Assembly (NCBI GenBank): GCA_016189965.1
Contig: JACPRL010000139.1
Coordinates: 1-12,995 of the forward strand
Source: Acidobacteriota bacterium
Lineage (GTDB): Bacteria; Acidobacteriota; Terriglobia; Acidiferrales; 2-02-FULL-67-57
DNA: 12,995 nt
Direction of reading: 5' to 3'
Under the pieces are notes generated by a model that was not told the origin of the DNA, did no database searches, and saw only the letters and a list, made by a program, of their open reading frames with translations. Shown piece by piece: positions 6,219 to 12,995 of this stretch; the stretch's first letter is position 1, and every line of letters begins with the position of its first letter. Both the position numbers and the translations under genes were made by a program.

Positions 6219-7720
6219 TGCAGCAACAGTTTCTCCAGGCGCAGCGCGGTGATGCGGCGCTGCTCCTCGGCGGCGATGCGGAGTTCCGCCGCCGGGTCAT
6301 TGTGGAGGCGTTGGCGCAGAAGCGCAAGCATCTCCTCCGCCGTCTTTCGCGTGGCGCAGACGATGAAGATGTGCCCGAAGCGCGCCTCGTAGGCGCGGTT
6401 GGCTTCCGCCAGCGCCGCCCGCAGCTTCTCGCCCGCCGGCGCCGCCGAGGACTGCTCGCTCTGCGACCACTCGGCCGACGGCTCGCTCCCCGCTTTCCGC
6501 TCGCCGATGCGCGGGTGGGCGCTGAAAGCCTCGAGCCAGTCCTCGTGGCCTAGCTTTTGCCAGGTTTCATCCGAGGCGCGCAGTAGCGCCTCGACGCTCG
6601 CGAAAGGGCGCCGGCGGAGCATCGCGCGCGACCAGTTTGCTGACCCGCAGCAGGCCAGCAGGGCCGCCTCCGCTTCTGCGGCCGGCAGTTCGTTCAGGCG
6701 CTGCAATCCGGCGGCGAGCCACCGGTTCTTGTCAACCGTTCCGTAGAGCCGCAGGCGGCTGACGCCGCCATCGGGAAAAATGTTGAAGCGGATGTGCGTG
6801 ACCGGGCCGGTCGCGTTGACCTCAAAGAGGTGGCGCTTGTCGGCTTCCAGCGGCGTGCGCGGCAGGAGTTCGTTCCACAGCGCCGAGGAGGTGGTGAGGG
6901 TTTCGAGCGAGGCGCCTTCGGCGTCGCAGGCTTCGAGCGAGCAGCTTTCGGGAAAGTTTCCCTTGAAGTGTGCTGTGTCCACCTCGATGCGGCGGACGAC
7001 ACCCGCGCTGCCGAGTTGGAGAATCACCCAGTCGTGCCCGGGGCCGCGCCGCCGTCGCGTCTCCCAGCCTTCGCCCATGGTTTTGGCCGCGCCCGGCAGG
7101 AGCAGGTTTGGCGGCGCGCTGAAGAAGGTGTCGCTCGCGGCCAGCACGCGCCCGCCGTGCGCCAGCGCCAGCAGGTCAATCTCCTCCTCCGCGCAGAGCC
7201 GCGCCCAATCCGGCAGCACCTCGCCGTGCAGGCGGAGCCGCGCCACGCCGCCGTCGGGGAAGATGTTGAAGCGGACGTGGGTCACGCGGGGCGAGCTGCC
7301 GATGGGGAAGAGGTTTTGCGCATCGCCCTCGAGCGGGGAGCGAGGAAGAATCTCGACCCAGCGCGTCTCCGGGGAGAGCAGCGTCTCCGCGCTCGAGTCG
7401 GCCGGCGCCGCGCAGACTTCGAGCGAGCAGTGCGAGGGGTAGTTGCCTTTGAAGTAACTCGTGTCCACCACGATGCCGCGCAGGGCGCCTGGCAGACCCA
7501 AGCGGATGACGCACCAGTCGTGCCCCGGGCCGCGTCGGCGCCGCGTCTCCCAGCCGTCCATCCACTTGCCGCGGTCGGTGTAGCGGTCTTCGATGAAAAT
7601 GGGCTTCGCGGCCTTGAGCAGGTTTTCTTTGGACGCGAAGAATTCGTCGTTGGCCGCCAGGACGACGCCGCCCAGGCGCTCGGAGGCTAAATCGACGAGT
7701 TGGGTGAAGTCGGTCAGCAT
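6215..7720 (-). CDS. alc: Bifunctional allantoicase / OHCU decarboxylase fusion
   Basis: One 501-residue protein carries two purine-ring enzymes. Residues 1-335 form allantoicase (allantoate to ureidoglycolate plus urea) as two internally repeated halves: GWETRRRRGPGHDW at 56-69 and 218-231, DTSYFKGNYP (86-95) and DTAHFKGNFP (248-257), and RFNIFPDGG[VA/VS]RLRL at 150-164 and 311-325. Residues 336-501 form OHCU decarboxylase (UraD): NELPAAEAEAALLACCGS at its start, AHPRIGE with probable catalytic His402, the WSxSEQ motif (418-423), and FGHIFIVCATRKTAEEML (448-465). Both domains look full length with almost no linker. A merged reading frame by assembly error is unlikely because the frame is continuous. 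The gene overlaps allB by 7 bases (ATGCTGA) and hiuH by 4 (ATGA), so the three are probably co-translated. There is no clear ribosome-binding site of its own. Confidence 0.93.
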   Translation of the reverse strand: MLTDFTQLVDLASERLGGVVLAANDEFFASKENLLKAAKPIFIEDRYTDRGKWMDGWETRRRRGPGHDWCVIRLGLPGALRGIVVDTSYFKGNYPSHCSLEVCAAPADSSAETLLSPETRWVEILPRSPLEGDAQNLFPIGSSPRVTHVRFNIFPDGGVARLRLHGEVLPDWARLCAEEEIDLLALAHGGRVLAASDTFFSAPPNLLLPGAAKTMGEGWETRRRRGPGHDWVILQLGSAGVVRRIEVDTAHFKGNFPESCSLEACDAEGASLETLTTSSALWNELLPRTPLEADKRHLFEVNATGPVTHIRFNIFPDGGVSRLRLYGTVDKNRWLAAGLQRLNELPAAEAEAALLACCGSANWSRAMLRRRPFASVEALLRASDETWQKLGHEDWLEAFSAHPRIGERKAGSEPSAEWSQSEQSSAAPAGEKLRAALAEANRAYEARFGHIFIVCATRKTAEEMLALLRQRLHNDPAAELRIAAEEQRRITALRLEKLLLQ

Positions 7721-9075
7721 CGTCCGCGTTCGAGCAGGCGGCCGGAGGGACGAGAGGCCAGGCGGCCGGCGTCGAAGATTTTCTCGCCGCGCAAGACAGT
7801 GGCTTCCACCACGCCCTCCAGCGTCATCCCCGCATAGGGGGTGAGCTTGTGGCGATGGTACAGCTTTTCCGGCTCGACGCGCAGGGTCGCCTCGGGATTC
7901 CAGACGACGAGGTCGGCGTCGCAGCCCGGGGCAATGGCGCCCTTACGCCCATTGAGCCCTGCGAGGTGCGTCGGGCCGTGGCAGAGCCAGCGCGCGAGGT
8001 GCTGGAGGCCGTAGCCGCGCCGGCGCGCCTGGGTCCACAGCACCGGCAGGCTGAGCTGCAAAGAGGAGATGCCGCCCCAGGCGCGCAAGAAATCGCCCGC
8101 CTCGCCGCACTTCAGCGCCGCGGGGCATGGGGAATGGTCGGTGACGACGAAGTCAATCAAACCCTCGTCGAGCGCCGACCACAATCGCTCGCAGTTCTCC
8201 CGTTCGCGGATGGGCGGGGTACATTTGAAGGCGGTGGCGCGGTCGGGAATCTCTTCGGCCGCCAAAGTCAGGTAGTGATGGCAGGTCTCCACGGTCACCG
8301 GAACGCCCTGTCCGCGGGCGGTGCGCAGCAAAGGCAAGGCGTCGGAGGAAGAAAGGTGCACAATGTGGAGCGGGGCGCGGAAGTCGCGGGTCAGGCGGAG
8401 GAGGAGCGCGATGGCTTGGTCTTCCGCCGCGCGGGGCCGGGCCGCGAGCCAAGTGGAATAGCGCACCGGTGATGCGCCTTGGATGTCCCGCGCGGCGGCT
8501 TCAATCGGCGCCGGCAGTTCGGCGTGCGCCAGGAGGACGGCGCCGAGCGAAGCCAGTTCCGGCAGCGCCGCGCGCAGGTGAGATTGGTCCACCTGTCCGA
8601 ACTCGGGGACGCCGGAGGGCACGAGAAAACATTTGAAGCCGAAGACGCCGGCGTCATAGAGCCCGCGCAGTTCGCTGCGGTTCTCCGGCACCAGGCCGCC
8701 CCAGAAACCCACGTCCACCCAGCAGCGGCCTTCGGCGGCGCGGCGCTTGGCCTCGAGGGCGGCCGGCGTGGTGGTGGCGGGGATGCTGTTGAGCGGCATA
8801 TCAATCAGCGTGGTAATGCCGCCGGCGGCGGCCGCCCGCGTTGCCGTCTCGAACCCTTCCCAATCGGTGCGGCCCGGCTCGTTGATGTGGGCGTGCGTCT
8901 CGACCACGCCCGGCATCACGACCGATCGACCAGCTTCGAAGATCTCTGCGCCCGGTGGCACGTCGTCGAAGGAAGTGACGGCGGCGATCTTTCCCTCGCG
9001 GATGTGGACTGCTGCGGGCGCGACACCTCCGCGTGCCACCACGCGCTGGCTGCGCACAACTAGAAGTTGTTGCAT
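7714..9075 (-). CDS. allB: Allantoinase
   Basis: Zinc-type amidohydrolase that opens allantoin to allantoate. The 453 residues match the family. Binuclear metal-site ligands are in place: ETHAHINEPG (His61, His63), FKCFLVPSG (Lys148, to be carbamylated), LLAHAE (His184), IVHLSSS (His240) and VTDHSPC (Asp313). These positions track the E. coli AllB ligands as I recall them to within two residues. PLNSIPATT (95-103) and ETCHHYLTL (263-271) also fit allantoinase better than dihydroorotase or hydantoinase. The C-terminal MPGVVETH partner strand and DADLVVW complete the composite domain. It starts at ATG 9075 with only a weak AGG nearby, downstream of a repeat-filled gap, so it may have its own promoter there; none is obvious. 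Also called pucH. Confidence 0.95.
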   Translation of the reverse strand: MQQLLVVRSQRVVARGGVAPAAVHIREGKIAAVTSFDDVPPGAEIFEAGRSVVMPGVVETHAHINEPGRTDWEGFETATRAAAAGGITTLIDMPLNSIPATTTPAALEAKRRAAEGRCWVDVGFWGGLVPENRSELRGLYDAGVFGFKCFLVPSGVPEFGQVDQSHLRAALPELASLGAVLLAHAELPAPIEAAARDIQGASPVRYSTWLAARPRAAEDQAIALLLRLTRDFRAPLHIVHLSSSDALPLLRTARGQGVPVTVETCHHYLTLAAEEIPDRATAFKCTPPIRERENCERLWSALDEGLIDFVVTDHSPCPAALKCGEAGDFLRAWGGISSLQLSLPVLWTQARRRGYGLQHLARWLCHGPTHLAGLNGRKGAIAPGCDADLVVWNPEATLRVEPEKLYHRHKLTPYAGMTLEGVVEATVLRGEKIFDAGRLASRPSGRLLERGRC

Positions 9076-9087
9076 AACCTGCCGGCG

Positions 9088-9148
9088 GCGGGGACACCCG
9101 AAGAGGGTTTCTCCCTCGGCTCCGCTCGGGACAAGCCCGCACCCCTTC
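9088..9148. repeat. Dispersed intergenic repeat, copy with a 24-base insertion
   Basis: GCGGGGACACCCGAAG (9088-9103), one variable base, GGGTTTC (9105-9111), then after a 24-base interruption CCCGCACCCCTTC (9136-9148). The copy at 12959-12995 has the same blocks joined without interruption. Confidence 0.8.
9112..9135. repeat. 24-base hairpin element nested in the larger repeat
   Basis: Begins TCCC and carries CTCCGCTC, GGGA and CAAG. It matches the 24-base unit at 9266-9289 at 19 positions. Of the four possible stem pairs (bases 1:20 to 4:17), two differ between copies and both sides change together (T-A against C-G, C-G against T-A). It splits the repeat 9088-9148 exactly. Confidence 0.75.
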
Positions 9149-9194
9149 CGCGGTTGCGCTGCGCGCAGCTTTTTTTCGGCGCGGCGCTTCGCGT

Positions 9195-9212
9195 CCCGGG
9201 CTGAAGCCCGGG
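9195..9212. repeat. TGAA-loop hairpin
   Basis: CCCGGGC-TGAA-GCCCGGG, 7 perfect bp. Same loop and architecture as 4843-4860 with a different stem, so it looks like a family of hairpins conserved in shape rather than in stem sequence. Confidence 0.65.
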
Positions 9213-9265
9213 CCTTCTAGCCGTGCCCTGACGGGCGTCGAACACTCTCACCGAGCCCGGTGGCC

Positions 9266-9289
9266 CCCTTCGACTCCGCTCAGGGCAAG
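9266..9289. repeat. 24-base hairpin element, stand-alone copy
   Basis: CCCTTCGACTCCGCTC followed by AGGGCAAG. This motif is common in environmental bacterial genomes and gives spurious 'CPERSRR' peptides when translated on the opposite strand. Related to the nested copy at 9112-9135. Confidence 0.75.
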
Positions 9290-9349
9290 CCGGCCGCCGG
9301 GTACTCTTATGGCGTTCCTTGGGTTTTGCAATGGCTTTTAGATCGATCT

Positions 9350-10210
9350 TCATTGCAGGGAAAGCAGAAAATCTTCCAGCAGGTTCTGGCTTATCTGCCG
9401 GCGGTAGCGGGCGGTGGAGCGGAAGTCGTCAATGGGAGAGATTTCTTCCGCCAGCGTCGTGCGGGCGAGTGCGACCGTGGCTGGCTCGACGCTCTTCCCG
9501 CGCAACACATCTTCCGTCTTGCGGCAGCGAAGGACGGTGGGGGCAACGCTGCCCAGGGCCAGCCGGAGGTCGCGAATCGTGTCGCCCTCCACCTCTGCCA
9601 CGCCGGCAAAGACTACTTTGGAAATTGCCTGTGCCTTGCGCGTGCCCACCTTGCGGTAGTAGTGCTGCCGCGGCCGGCTGCTTCGGGGGAGCCGGAGGCG
9701 GCGGATGAGTTCGTCGGGGCACAGCTTCATCTGCTTGTAGCCGGTGTGGAAGGCGTCGTAGGGCACCCAGCGCGAGCCGCGCGCGGAGACAAGCTCGAGC
9801 TCGGCATCGTAGACCAGCAGCGCCGGGGGCGAGTCGGCGGCGGGCGAAGCGTTGGCGATGTTGCCGGCCAGCGTCCCGCGGTTCTGCGTCGCCACCCCGC
9901 CGGTCTCCCGCGCTGCCTGGCCGAGCAGCGGGAACTCGCTGGCGAGGACGGGGTGGCTGAGGACTTCGGTGTAGGTGGTGAGCGCGCCGAGCGTCACCGC
10001 CTCCGGCGTCACCTCGATGCCCTTGAGCTCTTTGAGCTGCCAGAGGCTCAAGAATTTCTTGTGCTCCAGTTTCCCCGCCGCAAAAAGAACCATCAGGTCG
10101 GTGCCGCCGGCAAAGGGCTTCCAGAGGCCCGGCTCGCGCGCGAGCAGCGCGAGCGCTTCGCCGAGATCGCGCGGGGCTTTCAGCTCGTAGGCCGGCAGGT
10201 AGGCTCTCAT
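9350..10210 (-). CDS. xdhB: Xanthine dehydrogenase FAD-binding subunit
   Basis: FAD subunit of the three-subunit molybdenum hydroxylase; it takes electrons from the 2Fe-2S subunit and passes them to NAD+ or another acceptor. 286 residues, CO dehydrogenase flavoprotein type: PFAGGTDLMV (32-41, FAD pyrophosphate loop), LGALTTYTEV (74-83), TQNRGTLAGNIANASPAAD (108-126, second FAD loop) and YRKVGTRKAQAIS (185-197), with the CO_deh_flav_C domain to the end. The frame is open further upstream, but ATG 10210 begins the family N-terminus (MRAYLPAYELKAPRDL) and forms an ATGA overlap with the 2Fe-2S gene stop, so I choose it. E. coli naming is used; other species use the letters differently. Confidence 0.94.
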   Translation of the reverse strand: MRAYLPAYELKAPRDLGEALALLAREPGLWKPFAGGTDLMVLFAAGKLEHKKFLSLWQLKELKGIEVTPEAVTLGALTTYTEVLSHPVLASEFPLLGQAARETGGVATQNRGTLAGNIANASPAADSPPALLVYDAELELVSARGSRWVPYDAFHTGYKQMKLCPDELIRRLRLPRSSRPRQHYYRKVGTRKAQAISKVVFAGVAEVEGDTIRDLRLALGSVAPTVLRCRKTEDVLRGKSVEPATVALARTTLAEEISPIDDFRSTARYRRQISQNLLEDFLLSLQ

Positions 10211-10695
10211 GTTTGCGCCTGCGTGCGCTGGCAGGCGCGCAGCACCGAGTCGAAAATTTTCACGTAGCCGGTGCAGCGGCAGAGGTTGCCGGCCAGCGCC
10301 GTGCGGACGTCTTCTTCGGTGGGATTCGGATTCCGCTCGAGCAAGTTCACCGCGGCCAGAACCATCCCCGGCGTGCAAATCCCGCACTGGGCGCCGCCCG
10401 CGGTGATGAAAGCCTCCTGGACAGCGTGGAGGCGGCTCGAGCCGCCGATGCCTTCGATGGTGGTGATGTCGGCGCCGTCGGCGTGCAGGGCGGGCACCAG
10501 GCAACTGTTGACCAGCTCGCCGTCGAGCAGCACCGAGCAGGCGCCGCACTCGCCTTCCCCGCAACCTTCCTTGGTGCCGGTCAGGTGCAGCTCGTCGCGC
10601 AGGAGGTCGAGCAGGCGCGCCATGGGGTGGACTTCGAGGGTGTGCGCGTGCCCGTTCACCTTGCAGGCGATGCTGACCCGTCCACCTTCAGGCAC
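10207..10695 (-). CDS. xdhC: Xanthine dehydrogenase 2Fe-2S subunit
   Basis: Small electron-transfer subunit with two [2Fe-2S] clusters. 162 residues. The N-terminal plant-ferredoxin-type cluster uses CGEGECGAC plus a distal Cys (Cys45, 50, 53, 65); the C-terminal helical cluster uses CGICTPG and CRCTGY (Cys104, 107, 139, 141). All eight ligands are present. It starts at GTG 10695 with GAGGTG about 6 bases upstream inside the xdhA end, and overlaps xdhA by 8 bases and xdhB by 4. Gene order here is Mo, Fe-S, FAD, unlike E. coli xdhABC (Mo, FAD, Fe-S). This is not the XdhC-type maturation chaperone; none is visible in the window. Confidence 0.96.
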   Translation of the reverse strand: MPEGGRVSIACKVNGHAHTLEVHPMARLLDLLRDELHLTGTKEGCGEGECGACSVLLDGELVNSCLVPALHADGADITTIEGIGGSSRLHAVQEAFITAGGAQCGICTPGMVLAAVNLLERNPNPTEEDVRTALAGNLCRCTGYVKIFDSVLRACQRTQAQT

Positions 10696-12916
10696 GAACC
10701 ACCTCGACCGCGTCCATTAGCACTTCAGGCAAAGCGGGGATCTGATCTACCGCCACGCCGAGCGCATTCTCGACGGCGTTCACCACCGCCGGCGCGGTGC
10801 CGTCCATCGGCAGCTCGCCCAGCCCTTTCGCGCCGCCCGGCCCATAGGGGTAAGGAATTTCTTCGAAGTGGACGCGGATGGGCGGCACGTCGGCGCTGGT
10901 GGGGATGATGTAGTTGGTCATCTGGCTGTTGAGCATGCGGCCGTCCTGCCAGGCGACGTTTTCGGTGAGGGCGAAGCCGATGGCCTGCGCCACGCCGCCC
11001 TCGATCTGCCCGGCCGCCAGCGTGGGGTTGATCACGCGGCCCACTTCCTGCACCGCGACGAAATCGTCCACCGTGACTTCGTAGGTGAGGGAATCCACCG
11101 TCACCTCGGCGACGTAGACCGCCCAGGCGTAGGCGCTGTAGGCATCGCCGCGGTAGTTCTCGTCGTCCCACTCGATGCCCGGCGGGACCTGATACTGGCT
11201 GAAGGTGCGGAGCGGCCCGTACTTCTCGTTGTAGGCGCGGGCGGAGGCGGCGAAGTCCGCTGGCGAATAGCCCTCGCGCAGCAAGCCGACGCCTTGGAGA
11301 GTTTGCTTCAAGCCGATGGCCGCCGACTCCACCAGTTTCCCGACAATCATGCAGGTGCGCGAGGCCACGGTGGGGCCGCTGTTGGGCACGCTGGCGGTGT
11401 CCGGCGGCGCCATCTCGACCTGCTCGTAGCCCACGCCCAGCGCCTCGGCGGCAATCTGGCAGAGGATGGTGATGGTGCCCTGCCCGATCTCCGTGCTCGC
11501 GGTGAGGATGCGCACCCGCCCCTCGGGCGTCGCCTCCACGCCCACCACCGAGGCCAGATATTTTTCGCCCGAGCCGGTGAAGCCGGAGCCGTGGAAGAAG
11601 CTGGCGAAGCCGATGCCCTTCTTCTGCCGCCGGCGCGGATTTTCTTGGGCGAACCGTTTGAGTTTCGCGTGGTAGTCCGACAGCTCGAAGGCTTTCGCCA
11701 TCAATCCGGCCATGTCCACCGGTTCGCGGATCACTTGGCCGGTGGCGGTCGTCTGGCCCTCGGGGAGGAAGTTGCGCCGGCGCAGCTCGTCGGGCTCGAG
11801 CCCCACCGCACGCGCCACCTTGTTCAGGTGGTGCTCGAGCGCAAAGGTGCTCTGCGGCGCGCCGAAGCCGCGGAAGGCGCCGTGGGGCGGGGCATTGGTG
11901 GCGACGGCGCGGCTGCGGATGCGCACGTTGGGGCAGAAGTAGGGGCCGGCGGCGTGGATGGTGCCGCGGGAGAGCACGACGGCGGAGAGCGTCGCATAGG
12001 CCCCGCCGTCAATTACGAAGTCAATCTCCATCGCGAGGAGCTTGCCCTCTTTGCTCACCGCGGTGCGATGGCGTGAGCGCGAGGGGTGGCGCTTGGTGGT
12101 GGCGGCCATGTCTTCGGCGCGGTCGTAGATGAGCTTCACCGGCCGGCCCGACTTCCAGGCCAGCAGCGCCGCGTGCCCGGCGATCATCGAGGGGTACTCT
12201 TCCTTGCCGCCGAACCCGCCGCCGGTCTCCACTTGGATGACGCGCACCTTGCTCTCCGGCAGCCCGAAGAGCGTCACCAGCGCCTTGTGCACGTAGTAGG
12301 GACATTGCATCGAGCCCCAGACCGTCACGCCCTGCTCGGGGCTCGCCAGGGCCAGCATGCCGTTGGTTTCGATGTAGAGCTGCTCCTGCGCGCCCGTGCG
12401 GTATTCGCCTTCGACGATGTAATCCGCTCGCGCCCACACCTCGTCCACATTGCCTTTTTCCACCCGGATGGATTTCAGAACGTTGTCCGTGCCCCAGACG
12501 ATTTCCTTTTGCGCCAGCGACTCCTCGAGAGGGAACACGGCCAGCAGCGGCTCGATCTCGACGCGCACCCAGCGGCGCGCTTCTTCGACGAGGTACTTGT
12601 CGGGATGCGCCAGCAGGAGGATGGGTTCTTCCGGGTGGTTGACCACGCCGTCGGCCAGGCAGGGCTGGTCGTCGAGAATCAGCCGCACGCAGTTTTTGCC
12701 GGGGATGTCGGCGGCGGTGACGATGGTGAACTCTTGCCAGGGGAGGTCGCCTTCGAAGTGAATCCCGCGAAGGCGCCCGCGCGCGCAGGGGCTGCGCACC
12801 GTGGCGCCGTGGAGCATCCCGGGCAGGCTGTAGTCGTCAACGTAGCGCGCCCGCCCGGTCACCTTGTCCGGCGCTTCCTTGCGCGGCAGCGGCTGTGCCA
12901 TCACCCGGTTGGCCAT
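10688..12916 (-). CDS. xdhA: Xanthine dehydrogenase molybdenum-binding subunit
   Basis: Catalytic Mo-pterin subunit that oxidises hypoxanthine and xanthine to urate. 742 residues: N-terminal Ald_Xan_dh a/b hammerhead (about 15-125), then the MoCo-binding domains. Key sites are Gln204 in GSMQCP, GGGFGGKE (232-239), Arg317, GAFRGFGAPQ (346-355) and the probable general base Glu701 in KGLGELP. Spacing from Glu239 to Gln204 (35), Arg317 (78) and Phe351 (112) equals bovine XDH Glu802 to Gln767, Arg880 and Phe914 as I recall it, which supports true xanthine dehydrogenase rather than an aldehyde, CO or nicotinate enzyme. Start ATG 12916 has AGGGGA 11 bases upstream, a loose fit; ATG at codon 6 is an alternative. 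First gene of the purine cluster in the window. Confidence 0.95.
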   Translation of the reverse strand: MANRVMAQPLPRKEAPDKVTGRARYVDDYSLPGMLHGATVRSPCARGRLRGIHFEGDLPWQEFTIVTAADIPGKNCVRLILDDQPCLADGVVNHPEEPILLLAHPDKYLVEEARRWVRVEIEPLLAVFPLEESLAQKEIVWGTDNVLKSIRVEKGNVDEVWARADYIVEGEYRTGAQEQLYIETNGMLALASPEQGVTVWGSMQCPYYVHKALVTLFGLPESKVRVIQVETGGGFGGKEEYPSMIAGHAALLAWKSGRPVKLIYDRAEDMAATTKRHPSRSRHRTAVSKEGKLLAMEIDFVIDGGAYATLSAVVLSRGTIHAAGPYFCPNVRIRSRAVATNAPPHGAFRGFGAPQSTFALEHHLNKVARAVGLEPDELRRRNFLPEGQTTATGQVIREPVDMAGLMAKAFELSDYHAKLKRFAQENPRRRQKKGIGFASFFHGSGFTGSGEKYLASVVGVEATPEGRVRILTASTEIGQGTITILCQIAAEALGVGYEQVEMAPPDTASVPNSGPTVASRTCMIVGKLVESAAIGLKQTLQGVGLLREGYSPADFAASARAYNEKYGPLRTFSQYQVPPGIEWDDENYRGDAYSAYAWAVYVAEVTVDSLTYEVTVDDFVAVQEVGRVINPTLAAGQIEGGVAQAIGFALTENVAWQDGRMLNSQMTNYIIPTSADVPPIRVHFEEIPYPYGPGGAKGLGELPMDGTAPAVVNAVENALGVAVDQIPALPEVLMDAVEVVRA

Positions 12917-12958
12917 ACGAAAGCTTGTCCCCTAGAGCCTCCATCCTTGAGGTTTCCC

Positions 12959-12995
12959 GCGGGGACACCCGAAGGGGGTTTCCCCGCACCCCTTC
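12959..12995. repeat. Dispersed intergenic repeat, uninterrupted copy (reaches window end)
   Basis: GCGGGGA (12959-12965) pairs with TCCCCGC (12981-12987), and ACCC (12967-12970) with GGGT (12976-12979), forming a hairpin upstream of xdhA. The whole unit matches 9088-9148 minus its 24-base insertion. It may extend beyond the window. The rest of 12917-12958 shows no gene. Confidence 0.8.

Larger units (their letters stand above)
9076..9349. other. Repeat-filled intergenic gap between xdh and allantoin genes
   Basis: 274 bp without a credible gene, splitting the - strand cluster. It holds four small repeat units (9088-9148, nested 9112-9135, 9195-9212, 9266-9289), plus a palindrome with a T-run at 9158-9176 and GCCC-TGAC-GGGC (9225-9236). 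I see no convincing promoter for allB. Confidence 0.75.

Noticed and set aside
9158..9176. GCTGCGCGCAGC followed by seven T on the + strand, resembling an intrinsic terminator
   Set aside because: It points rightward with no + strand gene upstream and lies between two - strand genes. It is more likely a repeat component or chance; at most a barrier to antisense transcription.
9060..9353. Short - strand frames in the xdhB-allB gap containing CPERSRG and CPERSRR
   Set aside because: These peptides are the classic mistranslation of the 24-base hairpin repeats; there is no ribosome-binding site or protein family.
10211..10564. Extended N-terminus for the FAD subunit reading upstream of 10210
   Set aside because: The extra sequence is Arg/His-rich and overlaps the 2Fe-2S gene in another frame. 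ATG 10210 gives the family N-terminus and an ATGA junction.

Overview
GC-rich bacterial DNA, probably from an environmental Acidobacteriota-like genome. That guess rests on gene content, GC bias and short intergenic hairpin repeats, including the pair that reads 'CPERSRR' when mistranslated; no marker gene fixes the phylum. The window has two halves that meet tail to tail at about 4807-4908.

Left half, + strand: a compact metal-efflux and envelope group. It holds the C-terminal two thirds of a CusA/CzcA-type RND pump (1-2045), a small cysteine-rich lipoprotein of the PCYCGC type (2042-2545) and a family-1 lytic transglycosylase (2550-3302). A separate + gene (3355-4806) encodes a HpcH/HpaI/malate-synthase-superfamily protein resembling DUF6986. 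The most striking point is in the lipoprotein gene. An in-frame TGA (2417-2419) sits exactly where a C-x-x-C cysteine is expected. The conserved tail continues in frame to a TAA at 2543, and a two-tier 14-bp hairpin with a G-U apical loop starts one base after the TGA. This is what a selenocysteine codon plus bacterial SECIS element looks like, so I annotate a 167-residue candidate selenoprotein with Sec at residue 126.

Right half, all - strand: a nearly complete oxidative purine catabolism cluster. In transcription order it is xanthine dehydrogenase Mo subunit (12916-10688), 2Fe-2S subunit (10695-10207), FAD subunit (10210-9350), a 274-bp repeat-filled gap, allantoinase (9075-7714), an allantoicase/OHCU-decarboxylase fusion (7720-6215), 5-hydroxyisourate hydrolase (6218-5877), a 152-bp gap, and a membrane urate hydroxylase PuuD without its cytochrome c domain (5724-4909). 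Together these convert hypoxanthine/xanthine to urate, HIU, OHCU, allantoin, allantoate, then ureidoglycolate plus urea. No ureidoglycolate lyase is visible. The neighbouring aldolase/malate-synthase-like protein could act on the glyoxylate end, but that is inference.

The gaps at 4804-4908, 9076-9349 and 12917-12995 hold small dispersed hairpin repeats, one apparently nested in another, with paired substitutions that keep the stems. I saw no tRNA, rRNA, CRISPR array or transposase gene.
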